Assembly (NCBI RefSeq): GCF_042682045.1 | Contig: NZ_JBHUGS010000002.1 | Coordinates: forward strand, 930,001-994,000 | Source of the DNA: Sphingomonas_R arantia | GTDB taxonomy: Bacteria > Pseudomonadota > Alphaproteobacteria > Sphingomonadales > Sphingomonadaceae | Direction of reading: 5' to 3' | Length of the DNA: 64,000 nt | Shown here: piece by piece, positions 1 through 7,340 of the stretch | Layout: every line of letters starts with the position of its first letter | How positions within the stretch are numbered: position 1 is the stretch's first letter | Translations under genes and position numbers: made by a program | The notes under the pieces: generated by a model | What the model was told of the DNA's origin: nothing | Seen by the model: only the letters and a program-made list of their open reading frames with translations | Databases searched by the model: none

Positions 1-586
1 TCATCTCGCCGTGATGCGGCCCGAGGCTTGGCTGATGATCGGCCATTGCGGCGGCCTGCGCCCCAGCCAGCGGATCGGCGACTATGTCCTGGCGCACGCA
101 TACCTGCGCGACGATCATGTCATGGACGACGTGCTGCCCCCCGAAATCCCGATCCCACCGATCGCGGAGGTCCAGCAGGCGCTCGTCCGCGGGGCGGAGA
201 TCGTTTCGGGCGAAAGCCGCGAGGTGCTCAAGGCCCGGCTGCGCACCGGCACCGTGGTGACGACGGACGATCGCAACTGGGAACTGCGCTACACCCGCTC
301 CGCGCTGCGCTTCAACCAGAGCCGCGCCGTCGCGATCGACATGGAATCGGCAACGCTCGCCGCACAGGGCTACCGCTTCCGCGTTCCCTATGGCACCTTG
401 CTCTGCGTATCCGACAAACCGATTCACGGGGAAATCAAGTTGCCGGGCCAGGCCAACCGCTTCTACGAACGCGCGATCTCGGAACATCTCCGGATCGGCA
501 TCGCCGCGATCGGCGAGTTGCGCGCCGCCGGCGACCAGCTCCACAGCCGTAAATTGCGCGCCTTCGACGAACCCCCGTTCCGATGA
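1..586 (+). CDS. amn: AMP nucleosidase, C-terminal part (5' truncated by window edge)
   Basis: The open frame enters from the left edge, with the first full codon at position 2, so only the last ~195 residues are visible. AMP nucleosidase splits AMP into adenine and ribose 5-phosphate in purine salvage. The visible part matches the catalytic nucleoside-phosphorylase-like domain: a GHCGGL segment, the acidic stretch around AIDMESATLA that positions substrate in this superfamily, and the terminal LRAFDEPPFR typical of bacterial Amn. The stop overlaps the next ATG (ATGA), suggesting coupling to the lipoprotein gene. The alternative, another PNP/UDP family nucleosidase, is unlikely given the C-terminus. 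Confidence 0.9.
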   Translation, partial: HLAVMRPEAWLMIGHCGGLRPSQRIGDYVLAHAYLRDDHVMDDVLPPEIPIPPIAEVQQALVRGAEIVSGESREVLKARLRTGTVVTTDDRNWELRYTRSALRFNQSRAVAIDMESATLAAQGYRFRVPYGTLLCVSDKPIHGEIKLPGQANRFYERAISEHLRIGIAAIGELRAAGDQLHSRKLRAFDEPPFR

Positions 587-942
587 AGCGCCTGGCTCCC
601 CTCCTCCTCCTCGCGGGCTGCGGCGGCTCGGAGGTCACCGCGACCAGCAACATGGTCGACACCGCCACCCCGGTCGCCGCATCCGACGCCGGCCAGGGGG
701 CGCGCTTCCTCTGCACTGACGGCCGCACCGTACGCGCGGTGTTCGTCGACCCCGAAACGCTCACCCTCCACATCGGCGACGGCACGACCGAGATGCGCTC
801 CGCCGTCGCGGCGAGCGGCGCCCGCTATGTCGGCGACAAATGGCAATGGTGGACGCGTGGCCTGCAGCAGGCGACCCTCGCCCCGCTCAAGCCGGGCGAA
901 ACGGTCGCTTCGGCCAAGGGCGTGGAGTGCCGGGTTCAATAA
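583..942 (+). CDS. MliC-like lipoprotein (putative c-type lysozyme inhibitor)
   Basis: A 119-residue protein with a short lipoprotein signal: charged start, hydrophobic run and LLAGC lipobox, with Cys13 as the lipidated residue. After a low-complexity linker, residues ~40-115 carry the MliC/PliC pattern: F-L-C-T-D-G-R, a beta-strand repeat, ASGARY, a Trp pair and a closing Cys. MliC proteins sit in the outer membrane facing the periplasm and inhibit c-type lysozyme. Cys44 and Cys116 could form the family disulfide. It overlaps amn by 4 nt and is last in its operon. The family assignment is by pattern only. Confidence 0.7.
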   Translation: MKRLAPLLLLAGCGGSEVTATSNMVDTATPVAASDAGQGARFLCTDGRTVRAVFVDPETLTLHIGDGTTEMRSAVAASGARYVGDKWQWWTRGLQQATLAPLKPGETVASAKGVECRVQ

Positions 943-979
943 GGGCTAGCGGAGCGTGTCGGCCACCGCCCGATCCACC

Positions 980-1016
980 CCCTCCGTTCGGTTCGAGCTT
1001 GTCGAGAACCCGCCAA
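980..1016. repeat. Solitary half-copy of the GTTCGAG palindrome family
   Basis: The sequence GGTTCGAGCTTGTCGAGAAC occurs once here without its inverted partner, about 50 bp before the full palindrome at 1065-1124. It differs from the arms of the full copies at one or two bases. It is probably a decayed or single-arm copy of the same repeat. Confidence 0.6.
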
Positions 1017-1064
1017 ACATCCCAACGCGTTTAGTCGAAACCGCATCAACCCCAGCCCCCACCC

Positions 1065-1124
1065 CGTTTGGTTCGAGCCCGTCGAGAACTCAGCGCTGAG
1101 TTCTCGACGGGCTCGAACCAAACG
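1065..1124. repeat. Perfect 60-bp palindrome, copy 1
   Basis: Two 30-nt arms (1065-1094 and 1095-1124) are exact reverse complements with no spacer. Each contains the core GTTCGAGCCCGTCGAGAAC. Copies 2 and 3 are at 23780-23839 and 47183-47244. This one lies between the convergent amn/lipoprotein operon and the minus-strand HTH gene, where it could form a very strong RNA hairpin in either direction. REP-like in character; no transposase gene is nearby. Confidence 0.9.
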
Positions 1125-1206
1125 AGGTTGGGCATCTTAGTCAGCGGACCCGTTCTGGGTTGCGCGGCACGGTGCGATCACCATCCGAGCCAGCCGCCAG
1201 CCCCGC

Positions 1207-1386
1207 CTAACGCAGCTTGGAAATCTTCAACCCGTCGACCTTCGCGCGGTCCTTGATCGACTCCTCGCTCCGGGTCAGCGCCTTAGAGATAGCCTTCATC
1301 GCCATCCCCTTCGCCGCGAACTTGTGGAGCTTCTGAATCTCGTCCTGCGTCCAGGGCTGGCGATGCCGTTCAAAACCTTCGGCCAT
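1207..1386 (-). CDS. Small helix-turn-helix (Myb/SANT-like) protein, 59 aa
   Basis: A 59-residue basic protein. The segment PWTQDEIQKLHKFAAKGM, followed by AISKALTRSEESIKDRAK, reads as a three-helix homeodomain/SANT-like fold (aromatic residue in helix 1, A-x-x-L-x-R-S-E-E-S-I recognition helix). Such mini-HTH proteins are common in alphaproteobacteria and are presumed DNA binding, but have no known target. The ATG at 1386 overlaps the stop of the upstream membrane-protein gene by one base, so the two are probably translationally coupled. A longer in-frame extension upstream is antisense noise and was not used. Confidence 0.7.
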   Translation of the reverse strand: MAEGFERHRQPWTQDEIQKLHKFAAKGMAMKAISKALTRSEESIKDRAKVDGLKISKLR

Positions 1387-1622
1387 CAGGACGGCCGACG
1401 CGCATGCGTGTCCCGTACCATCAGAATCATTCCGGCAACCCCGACGACCAACGCAAGCCCGATCACTGTGCCATGCCAGAAGTCGGCACTTAGCCCGGCC
1501 ATCGCGGGCATGTGGCCTGCAGGTCCACTCGCGAACAAGGGCGCGAGAAGCATGAGCACGTGAAGCCCGAGCTTGCGCGGCACCGGGCGCTTGTCCGTAA
1601 CTTCCTGCGCGCCATCCGTCAT
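1386..1622 (-). CDS. Small membrane protein of unknown function, 78 aa
   Basis: The protein has two hydrophobic stretches (around residues 20-40 and 52-70), separated by a short polar loop, and a basic tail. I do not recognise a family. The ATG at 1622 is preferred over the GTG nine bases upstream, because GGAGG sits at normal spacing only from the ATG. It lies beyond the terminator that follows sdhA, so it probably has its own promoter. It is co-transcribed with the 59-aa HTH protein, which it overlaps by one base. Confidence 0.6.
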   Translation of the reverse strand: MTDGAQEVTDKRPVPRKLGLHVLMLLAPLFASGPAGHMPAMAGLSADFWHGTVIGLALVVGVAGMILMVRDTHARRPS

Positions 1623-1647
1623 GCCGCTCACCCTCCGCTTCGCAATG

Positions 1648-1678
1648 TGAAAAGGCCCGAACCATCCGGTCCGGGCCT
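1648..1678 (-). terminator. Rho-independent terminator after sdhA
   Basis: On the minus strand an 11-bp stem (1653-1663 with 1668-1678, one mismatch, 4-nt loop) is followed by four T residues. It sits just after the sdhA stop and separates the sdh operon from the two small genes. Confidence 0.8.
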
Positions 1679-1687
1679 CTCGTCAAA

Positions 1688-3475
1688 TCAGTAAACCCGT
1701 GCCTTGGGCTTGATATATTCGATATCGTCGGTGAGCGTGTAGTCATGCACCGGGCGATAATCGAGTGTGACCCGACCCTTGTCGAACCAGCTGATCGTGT
1801 GCTTCATCCACTCGTCGTCATGCCGCTCGGGATAATCCTCGTGCATGTGCGCACCACGGCTTTCGTGGCGGTTCGCGGCGCTGTGCACCGTCACCACCGC
1901 CTGCGGCAGCATGTTGTCGAGTTCCAGCGTCTCAATCAGATCCGTGTTCCAGATCAGCGAGCGATCGACCACGCCGACATCGTTCAGCCGCGCCTGAACG
2001 CGATCGATCTTCTCGATGCCCTCGTTCAACAAGTTCGTGTCGCGGAACACCGCGGCATGCGCCTGCATCGTCTTCTGCATGTCCAGCCGGATCGCCGCCG
2101 TCGTCTCGGCACCGCTCGAGTTGCGGAACCGGTCGAGCCGGGTCAGCGCGAAATCGTCCATTTCCTTCGACACCGGCTTGTGCGGTGCGCCCGGTTTCGT
2201 GATCTCGTTGATCCGGTGGCCGGTCGCACGACCGAACACGACCAGATCAATCAGCGAGTTGGACCCCAGCCGGTTCGCACCATGCACCGAAACGCATGCC
2301 GCCTCGCCGACCGCGAACAGCCCCGGCACGACCGAGTCCGGGTTGCCGTCCTTCAACGTCACGACTTCGCCGTGATAGTTACAGGGGATGCCGCCCATGT
2401 TGTAATGCACCGTCGGCGTCACCGGCAGCGGCTGGCGCGTCAGGTCGACGCCCGCGAACACCTTGCCAGTCTCGCTGATGCCGGGCAGGCGCTCGGCCAG
2501 CACGGCCGGATCGATGTGATCCAGATGCAGGTAGATATGGTCCTTGTCCTTGCCGACGCCGCGACCCTCGCGGATCTCCATCGCCATCGACCGCGACACC
2601 ACATCTCGCGACGCCAGGTCCTTTGCGGACGGAGCGTAGCGCTCCATGAATCGCTCGCCCTCGGAGTTGGTCAGGTAACCACCCTCGCCGCGCGCACCCT
2701 CGGTGATCAGAACGCCCGCGCCGTAGATCCCGGTCGGGTGGAACTGCACGAACTCCATGTCCTGCAACGGCAGGCCGGCGCGTAGCACCATCCCGCCGCC
2801 GTCGCCGGTGCAGGTGTGCGCCGACGTCGCGGAGAAGTAGCAGCGCCCGTAGCCGCCGGTCGCCAGCACCACCGAATGGGCGCGGAACCGGTGGATCGTG
2901 CCGTCTTCCATGCACATAGCGATCACGCCGCGGCACTCGCCATCTTCCATGATCAGGTCGAGCGCGAAATATTCGATGTAAAAGTCCGCGTCGTACTTCA
3001 GGCTCTGCTGGTACAGCGAATGCAGCATCGCGTGGCCGGTGCGGTCTGCGGCGGCGCAGGTGCGCTGGGCCGGCGGACCTTCGCCCATGTTCTGCATCAT
3101 GCCGCCGAACGGCCGCTGATAGATCTTGCCTTCGGTCGTGCGGCTGAACGGCACGCCGGCATGCTCCAGCTCATACACCGCGGCCGGGGCCTCACGGCAC
3201 AGATATTCGATCGCGTCCTGGTCGCCCAGCCAGTCCGAACCCTTGACGGTATCGTACATGTGCCAGGTCCAGTGATCCGGACCCATGTTGCCGAGCGAAG
3301 CGGCGATGCCGCCCTGCGCCGCGACCGTGTGGCTGCGCGTCGGAAACACCTTCGTGATGCAGGCCGTTTTGAGGCCCGATTCAGCGATCCCCATCGTTGC
3401 GCGCAGGCCGGAGCCTCCGGCCCCCACCACAACGGCGTCATAGACGTGATCGATGATCTTGTAGGCCTCAGCCAT
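1688..3475 (-). CDS. sdhA: Succinate dehydrogenase flavoprotein subunit
   Basis: A full-length 595-residue SdhA, which oxidises succinate to fumarate in the TCA cycle and complex II. The N-terminus has the Rossmann motif VVGAGGSGLRA. His49 in the RSHTVAAQGG block is the expected covalent FAD attachment site. Substrate and catalytic segments (HPTGIYGAG, the SRSMAMEI region) and the C-terminal capping domain are intact. It is last in a sdhC-sdhD-sdhA operon, two bases after sdhD. The iron-sulfur subunit gene sdhB, which usually follows, is not present in this window. Confidence 0.97.
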   Translation of the reverse strand: MAEAYKIIDHVYDAVVVGAGGSGLRATMGIAESGLKTACITKVFPTRSHTVAAQGGIAASLGNMGPDHWTWHMYDTVKGSDWLGDQDAIEYLCREAPAAVYELEHAGVPFSRTTEGKIYQRPFGGMMQNMGEGPPAQRTCAAADRTGHAMLHSLYQQSLKYDADFYIEYFALDLIMEDGECRGVIAMCMEDGTIHRFRAHSVVLATGGYGRCYFSATSAHTCTGDGGGMVLRAGLPLQDMEFVQFHPTGIYGAGVLITEGARGEGGYLTNSEGERFMERYAPSAKDLASRDVVSRSMAMEIREGRGVGKDKDHIYLHLDHIDPAVLAERLPGISETGKVFAGVDLTRQPLPVTPTVHYNMGGIPCNYHGEVVTLKDGNPDSVVPGLFAVGEAACVSVHGANRLGSNSLIDLVVFGRATGHRINEITKPGAPHKPVSKEMDDFALTRLDRFRNSSGAETTAAIRLDMQKTMQAHAAVFRDTNLLNEGIEKIDRVQARLNDVGVVDRSLIWNTDLIETLELDNMLPQAVVTVHSAANRHESRGAHMHEDYPERHDDEWMKHTISWFDKGRVTLDYRPVHDYTLTDDIEYIKPKARVY

Positions 3476-3477
3476 GG

Positions 3478-3858
3478 TCAGGCGGCTCCGAAAGCGATCT
3501 TGAGGATCGAGAAGACAGCGATCGCCGCAAGTGCGATCGTATAGAAGTTAAGTAGGACGATCGCGACGAAGCGCGAGCCCTCATGCTGATAATCTTCGAT
3601 CACCGTCTGCAATCCGAGACGAAAATGATAGAAGACCGATCCGACGAGCAGCAACATCATCACCGCGTTGAACGGCGACTGCAGCCACGTCACGACCGAC
3701 GCATGGTCAAGCGACGGCAGCCGGAACAACGACACGACGAACCACACCATCGTCACGATGTTGCCGCCCGCGGTCAGCCGCTGCCGCCACCAGTGCATCG
3801 CACCGTGGTGCGCCGATCCAAGCCCGCGGACGCGGCCGATATTCGTTCCGGTCCCCAT
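3478..3858 (-). CDS. sdhD: Succinate dehydrogenase membrane anchor subunit
   Basis: A 126-residue protein with three transmembrane helices (roughly residues 30-48, 62-82 and 98-120). The segment FYHFRLGLQTVIEDY contains the conserved His of the haem b/quinone region of SdhD. The start is the ATG at 3858, which overlaps the sdhC stop by one base. The frame stays open further upstream only as antisense/overlap noise. It works with SdhC to anchor complex II and pass electrons to ubiquinone. Confidence 0.9.
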   Translation of the reverse strand: MGTGTNIGRVRGLGSAHHGAMHWWRQRLTAGGNIVTMVWFVVSLFRLPSLDHASVVTWLQSPFNAVMMLLLVGSVFYHFRLGLQTVIEDYQHEGSRFVAIVLLNFYTIALAAIAVFSILKIAFGAA

Positions 3859-4283
3859 CAGTTCCTCCAGGCCCAGATCCAGAGGATCAGGGTAAGCAGC
3901 GTCGATGCGACCATCGTCAGCCGCGCGAATGTCCGGTTGGTCTTCAGCTCGTAACCCGCGCCCAGGTCGAGCACGAGGTGACGGATGCCCGTCGCCATAT
4001 GCTGGAAGAACGCCCAGGTCAGACCGACCGCCGCGACCTTCGCCAGCAGCGTCGTGAACATGGCAAGGCCACCCGAGCCCTCGGCGTCGATCACGTAGCG
4101 CGAGAAGCTCGCATAGGCGTCCGGCCCCGACGCGATGGCGGACAGCCACCAGGTGAACAGCATCGCCCCGCCCGTCGCGAGCGCGACGCCGGTGGCACGA
4201 TGCAGGATCGAGACCAGCATATGCGGGCCCCATTTCCAGATGGTGAGATGGGGGGAGAGGGGCCGCCCCGGATTGCGCGCCAT
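3858..4283 (-). CDS. sdhC: Succinate dehydrogenase cytochrome b556 subunit
   Basis: A 141-residue protein beginning MARNPGRPLSPHL. It has the SdhC signature: SPHLTIWKW, then SILHRATGVAL, with the Ser/Arg quinone-site residues, three transmembrane helices and FQHMATGIRHLVLD, which carries the haem-ligand His. It is first in the operon. The ATG at 4283 follows an AGGAAGG ribosome site. The longer frame upstream lacks family similarity. Confidence 0.93.
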   Translation of the reverse strand: MARNPGRPLSPHLTIWKWGPHMLVSILHRATGVALATGGAMLFTWWLSAIASGPDAYASFSRYVIDAEGSGGLAMFTTLLAKVAAVGLTWAFFQHMATGIRHLVLDLGAGYELKTNRTFARLTMVASTLLTLILWIWAWRN

Positions 4284-4624
4284 AGTCCGCCTTCCTGTTG
4301 ATGCCGGGTCCTTTAACGCAACAGCCGCGCCATGCAAGCGACGCGGAGGTCTTCGCAAGCGACAGACCGTGCGTGAACACCTGTCAATAACATCCGTTCG
4401 CCATCCCTGCCGTGGGCATACATCCGGAATGTGGGCAGCGGAATGCCGTCTCGGTAGGACCTTTTGTCCTGTCCGAAAGCCGGTCCGGAATGCTGCCATC
4501 CGCCCGTGATGTCACGAAACGTCTCGTGCTCCACGACGGCAACACGAACCGGCACCCCCTCCCCGCCGCCGAATTGACCGTCGCCGCCATGGTTTTCCCG
4601 AATCGGGATGCCTATGCTCTCGGC
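4284..4624. other. Divergent intergenic region between sdhC and the M17 aminopeptidase (341 bp)
   Basis: No convincing gene is seen. On the minus strand it holds a perfect TTGACA hexamer upstream of sdhC. On the plus side it holds TTGACC at 4574-4579 and TATGCT at 4613-4618, just before the aminopeptidase ATG. The plus frame is open from 4412, but the added residues do not look like M17 sequence. Confidence 0.6.
4359..4387 (-). promoter_or_regulatory. Candidate sigma-70 promoter for sdhCDA
   Basis: On the minus strand, TTGACA (4387-4382) is a perfect -35 hexamer. A 17-nt spacer puts the -10 at 4364-4359 (TGTCGC), which is poor. The -35 and its position about 100 bp upstream of sdhC are the support; the -10 is not convincing. 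Confidence 0.35.
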
Positions 4625-6049
4625 ATGACAGACTTCGCATCGCTCCTCGTCCCCGACCGCGGCCAGCCGGCCCACGGCATCCAGCTGATCCAGCCCGCCC
4701 AGCTCGACGACTGGGTCGCGACGCAGCCGGAACGGACCCGCGTCGCGGTCACGACCGCGCAGTTCACCGGCAAACCGGGCTCGGTTGTAATCCTGCCCGG
4801 CCACAAGCCCGACGAATGGTCCGTCGTAGCCGGCAGCGACGGCAGCGACGATCCGTGGCAGCTCGCCGCGCTGGTCGCCGCACTCCCCGCCGGCCACTAC
4901 CGCTTCCACGACGACGTCCCCACCGCCGCGACGCTCGGCTGGCTGCTCGCCCACCACCGCTTCGATCGCTATCGCTCGGCGGGCGATCCCATCCCGCAAC
5001 GCATCCTGCTCACCCGCCGCCCGGCGGAGATCGACGCGATGGTCTCGCTGGCCGCGGCGACCGCGCTTGTCCGCGACCTCGTCGATACGCCCGCGTCCGA
5101 CATGGGCCCCGCCGACCTCGCCGCGCAGGTCGAACGCGTCGCCGCCCGCTTCCAGGCGTCGCTCACCGTGACGCAGGGCGACGATCTTGCCCGTGGCTTC
5201 CCGATGGTCGCCGCGGTCGGCCGCGCCGCCGTCCCGGCCCGCGCCCCGCGCATGATCGAACTGCTCTGGGGCGACCCCGCCCATCCGCGCATTGCCATCG
5301 TCGGCAAGGGCGTCGTGTTCGACAGCGGCGGGCTGAACATCAAGCCGACCTCCGGCATGCTGCTGATGAAAAAGGACATGGGCGGCGCGGCGCACGCGCT
5401 GGCGCTCGCCATGCTGGTGATGGAGGCGCAGCTCCCCGTCCGGCTCCATTTGCTGATCCCTGCGGTCGAAAACGCCATTGCCGGCGACGCCTTCCGCCCC
5501 GGCGACGTGCTCGCCAGCCGCAAGGGATTGAGCGTCGAGATCGGCAACACCGACGCGGAGGGCCGGCTCGTGCTCGGCGACGCACTGACCCGCGCGGGGG
5601 AAGACACGCCCGAACTCATCCTAGACTTCGCCACGCTCACCGGCGCGGCCCGCGTCGCGCTGGGGCCGGACCTGCCCGCGCTGTTCGCCAACGATGACGC
5701 GCTGGCCGACGCGCTGATCGCCGCCGGCACCGCCACGGCGGACCCGGTCTGGCGCATGCCGCTCTGGGCCCCCTACAACGACATGCTGAAGTCCGGCATC
5801 GCCGACATCAACAATGCCGGCGAAGGCGGTCTCGCCGGCGCCGTCACCGCCGCTCTGTTCCTGCAACGCTTCGTCCCAACCGATATTCCATGGGCGCATT
5901 TCGACACCTTCGCATGGCGTCCCACTGCCCGCCCCGGTCGTCCGAAAGGCGGCGAGGCGCTGGGTTTGCGCGCTGCATGGCGCTATCTTTTCAATCGCTT
6001 CGGTGCCCCAGAAACGAACATGACGGGAACGCAGTCCGATCCGACGTGA
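4625..6049 (+). CDS. M17 leucyl aminopeptidase family protein
   Basis: A 474-residue cytosolic metallo-aminopeptidase that removes N-terminal residues from peptides. The catalytic C-terminal domain shows IVGKGVVFDSGGLNIKP (metal-binding Lys/Asp) and NTDAEGRLVLGDA, the M17 signature with its Asp/Glu ligands and Arg. The N-terminal domain is short, as in the alphaproteobacterial paralogs. The ATG at 4625 is chosen because the protein then starts MTDFASLLVP. No clear Shine-Dalgarno precedes it. In-frame ATGs at 4412 and 4589 are alternatives. Divergent from sdhC. Confidence 0.9.
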   Translation: MTDFASLLVPDRGQPAHGIQLIQPAQLDDWVATQPERTRVAVTTAQFTGKPGSVVILPGHKPDEWSVVAGSDGSDDPWQLAALVAALPAGHYRFHDDVPTAATLGWLLAHHRFDRYRSAGDPIPQRILLTRRPAEIDAMVSLAAATALVRDLVDTPASDMGPADLAAQVERVAARFQASLTVTQGDDLARGFPMVAAVGRAAVPARAPRMIELLWGDPAHPRIAIVGKGVVFDSGGLNIKPTSGMLLMKKDMGGAAHALALAMLVMEAQLPVRLHLLIPAVENAIAGDAFRPGDVLASRKGLSVEIGNTDAEGRLVLGDALTRAGEDTPELILDFATLTGAARVALGPDLPALFANDDALADALIAAGTATADPVWRMPLWAPYNDMLKSGIADINNAGEGGLAGAVTAALFLQRFVPTDIPWAHFDTFAWRPTARPGRPKGGEALGLRAAWRYLFNRFGAPETNMTGTQSDPT

Positions 6050-6118
6050 AACGATCCGTCCACCTGTGTGTTTTGATGGAACCCGGCCGTCGTGCCCCAT
6101 GGACAAAGGTGCGGAGAA

Positions 6119-6475
6119 GTGCCGATTACGTCGCTAGGTACCTGGATGAATACGCTGGTCGGCTATGTCCGATCCGGCAAACCTGACCTGACCAACCGCC
6201 AGATGGCCCTGCTGCTGGCGGTCTACCTCACCCCCGGCCCGCACACCGTGCGCGGTCTGGCCCACACTCTGGGCGTCTCGAAACCGGTCGTGACGCGGGC
6301 CTTGAACACGCTGGGCACGCTCGGCTATCTGCGTCGCGAGCGGGACGAGGCCGACCGGCGCAACGTGTTCGTCGCACGCACCGCTGTGGGGAATGATTTT
6401 CTTGAAGGGTTCGACAGTCTTATCCACGATCAGGACCGATCCGATCGCCGACAGCCCGCTGCGGCGCTCTGCTGA
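6119..6475 (+). CDS. MarR-family winged-helix transcriptional regulator
   Basis: A ~118-residue protein with a central winged helix: LTNRQMALLLAVYL, then TVRGLAHTLGVSKPVVTRAL (HTH) and LGYLRRERDEADRRNVFV (wing, with the Asp-Arg-Arg of MarR proteins). The GTG at 6119, with AAAGG nine bases upstream, is the preferred start; ATG at 6092 or 6146 is possible. It overlaps the following NlpC/P60 gene by about 80 nt in another frame, so the pair is probably co-expressed. The ligand and targets are unknown; cell-wall hydrolase control is a guess from the neighbour. Confidence 0.75.
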   Translation: MPITSLGTWMNTLVGYVRSGKPDLTNRQMALLLAVYLTPGPHTVRGLAHTLGVSKPVVTRALNTLGTLGYLRRERDEADRRNVFVARTAVGNDFLEGFDSLIHDQDRSDRRQPAAALC

Positions 6476-7340
6476 TCGCTTCCGGCTGACCGGACCCTCG
6501 CGGGTTTTTGACCCGCGCATCACCGCCGCCCGCCGCGACATCGCCGATATCGCGCTCGCCGACCGGTTGTTCGCGCCGCACTATGTCCTCCCGCTCCCCC
6601 GCATCTGCGGCGGGGCGGCGACGATGCTGCACAAGGCACCCGACAGCGGCGCGCCCGCGGTCTCGCAGTTGCTGCCCGGCGAACCGTTCGCGGTGGTCGA
6701 CATGGCGGACGAGTGGTGCTGGGGCTACTGCGTCGCCGACGACTATGTCGGCTACGTGCCGACCGCCGCGCTCGTACCGGCCGGCCCCGTCACGACCCAC
6801 ATCGTAACGGCCCTCGCGACGCTCGTCTTCGCGGACGCCGATATCAAGACGCCCTCGCCGACCATCCTGCCGATCGGCAGCCAGGTCGCCGGCGTCATCG
6901 ACGACCAGTTTCTCGCGCTGGCGGACGGCGGATTCATCCCCGCCGCGCATGTCTCGCCCGCGCCCGCCCACGCGACCGACCCCGCCGCGGTCGCCGGCAC
7001 GCTCGTCGGCATGCCCTATCTGTGGGGTGGACGCGGCGGCGGCGGGATCGATTGCTCCGGCCTCGTCCAGATGGCGCTCGCGCAATGCGGCATCCCCGCC
7101 CCGCGCGACAGCGACCAGCAGCAGGCTGCCCTGGGCGAGCCCATCTCGACGGAGGTCGCGCTGGACCGCGGCGACCTCATCTTCTTCCGCGGCCATGTCG
7201 GCATGATGGTCGACGCCACCCACATGGTCCATGCCAACGCGCACTGGATGGCCGTCACGATCGAGCCGCTGGCCGCCGTCGTCGCGCGACTGTCCGTCGA
7301 CGGCGCCGACCCGATCCTCTCACGGCGGAGACTGCCATGA
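6393..7340 (+). CDS. NlpC/P60 family cell-wall peptidase with SH3-like domain
   Basis: A 315-residue protein. Residues ~60-200 form SH3-like beta-strand units (LLPGEPFAVVDMADEWCWGY, then VPTAALVP). The C-terminal ~110 residues are NlpC/P60: GTPYLWGG-like entry, IDCSGLVQMAL with the catalytic Cys, and GHVGMMVD with the catalytic His. Family members cut the D-Glu/diamino-acid bond in peptidoglycan stem peptides. There is no obvious signal peptide, as in the recycling-type enzymes. It overlaps argC by 4 nt (ATGA) and the MarR-type gene at its 5' end. The start is uncertain because of that overlap. Confidence 0.85.
   Translation: MIFLKGSTVLSTIRTDPIADSPLRRSADRFRLTGPSRVFDPRITAARRDIADIALADRLFAPHYVLPLPRICGGAATMLHKAPDSGAPAVSQLLPGEPFAVVDMADEWCWGYCVADDYVGYVPTAALVPAGPVTTHIVTALATLVFADADIKTPSPTILPIGSQVAGVIDDQFLALADGGFIPAAHVSPAPAHATDPAAVAGTLVGMPYLWGGRGGGGIDCSGLVQMALAQCGIPAPRDSDQQQAALGEPISTEVALDRGDLIFFRGHVGMMVDATHMVHANAHWMAVTIEPLAAVVARLSVDGADPILSRRRLP

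Noticed and set aside
1071..1119. GGTTCGAGCC resembling a tRNA T-arm
   Set aside because: The same string occurs in every palindrome copy. No acceptor, D or anticodon arms flank it.
4412..4624. N-terminal extension of the M17 aminopeptidase from the ATG at 4412
   Set aside because: The added residues lack family resemblance and overlap the probable sdh promoter region.
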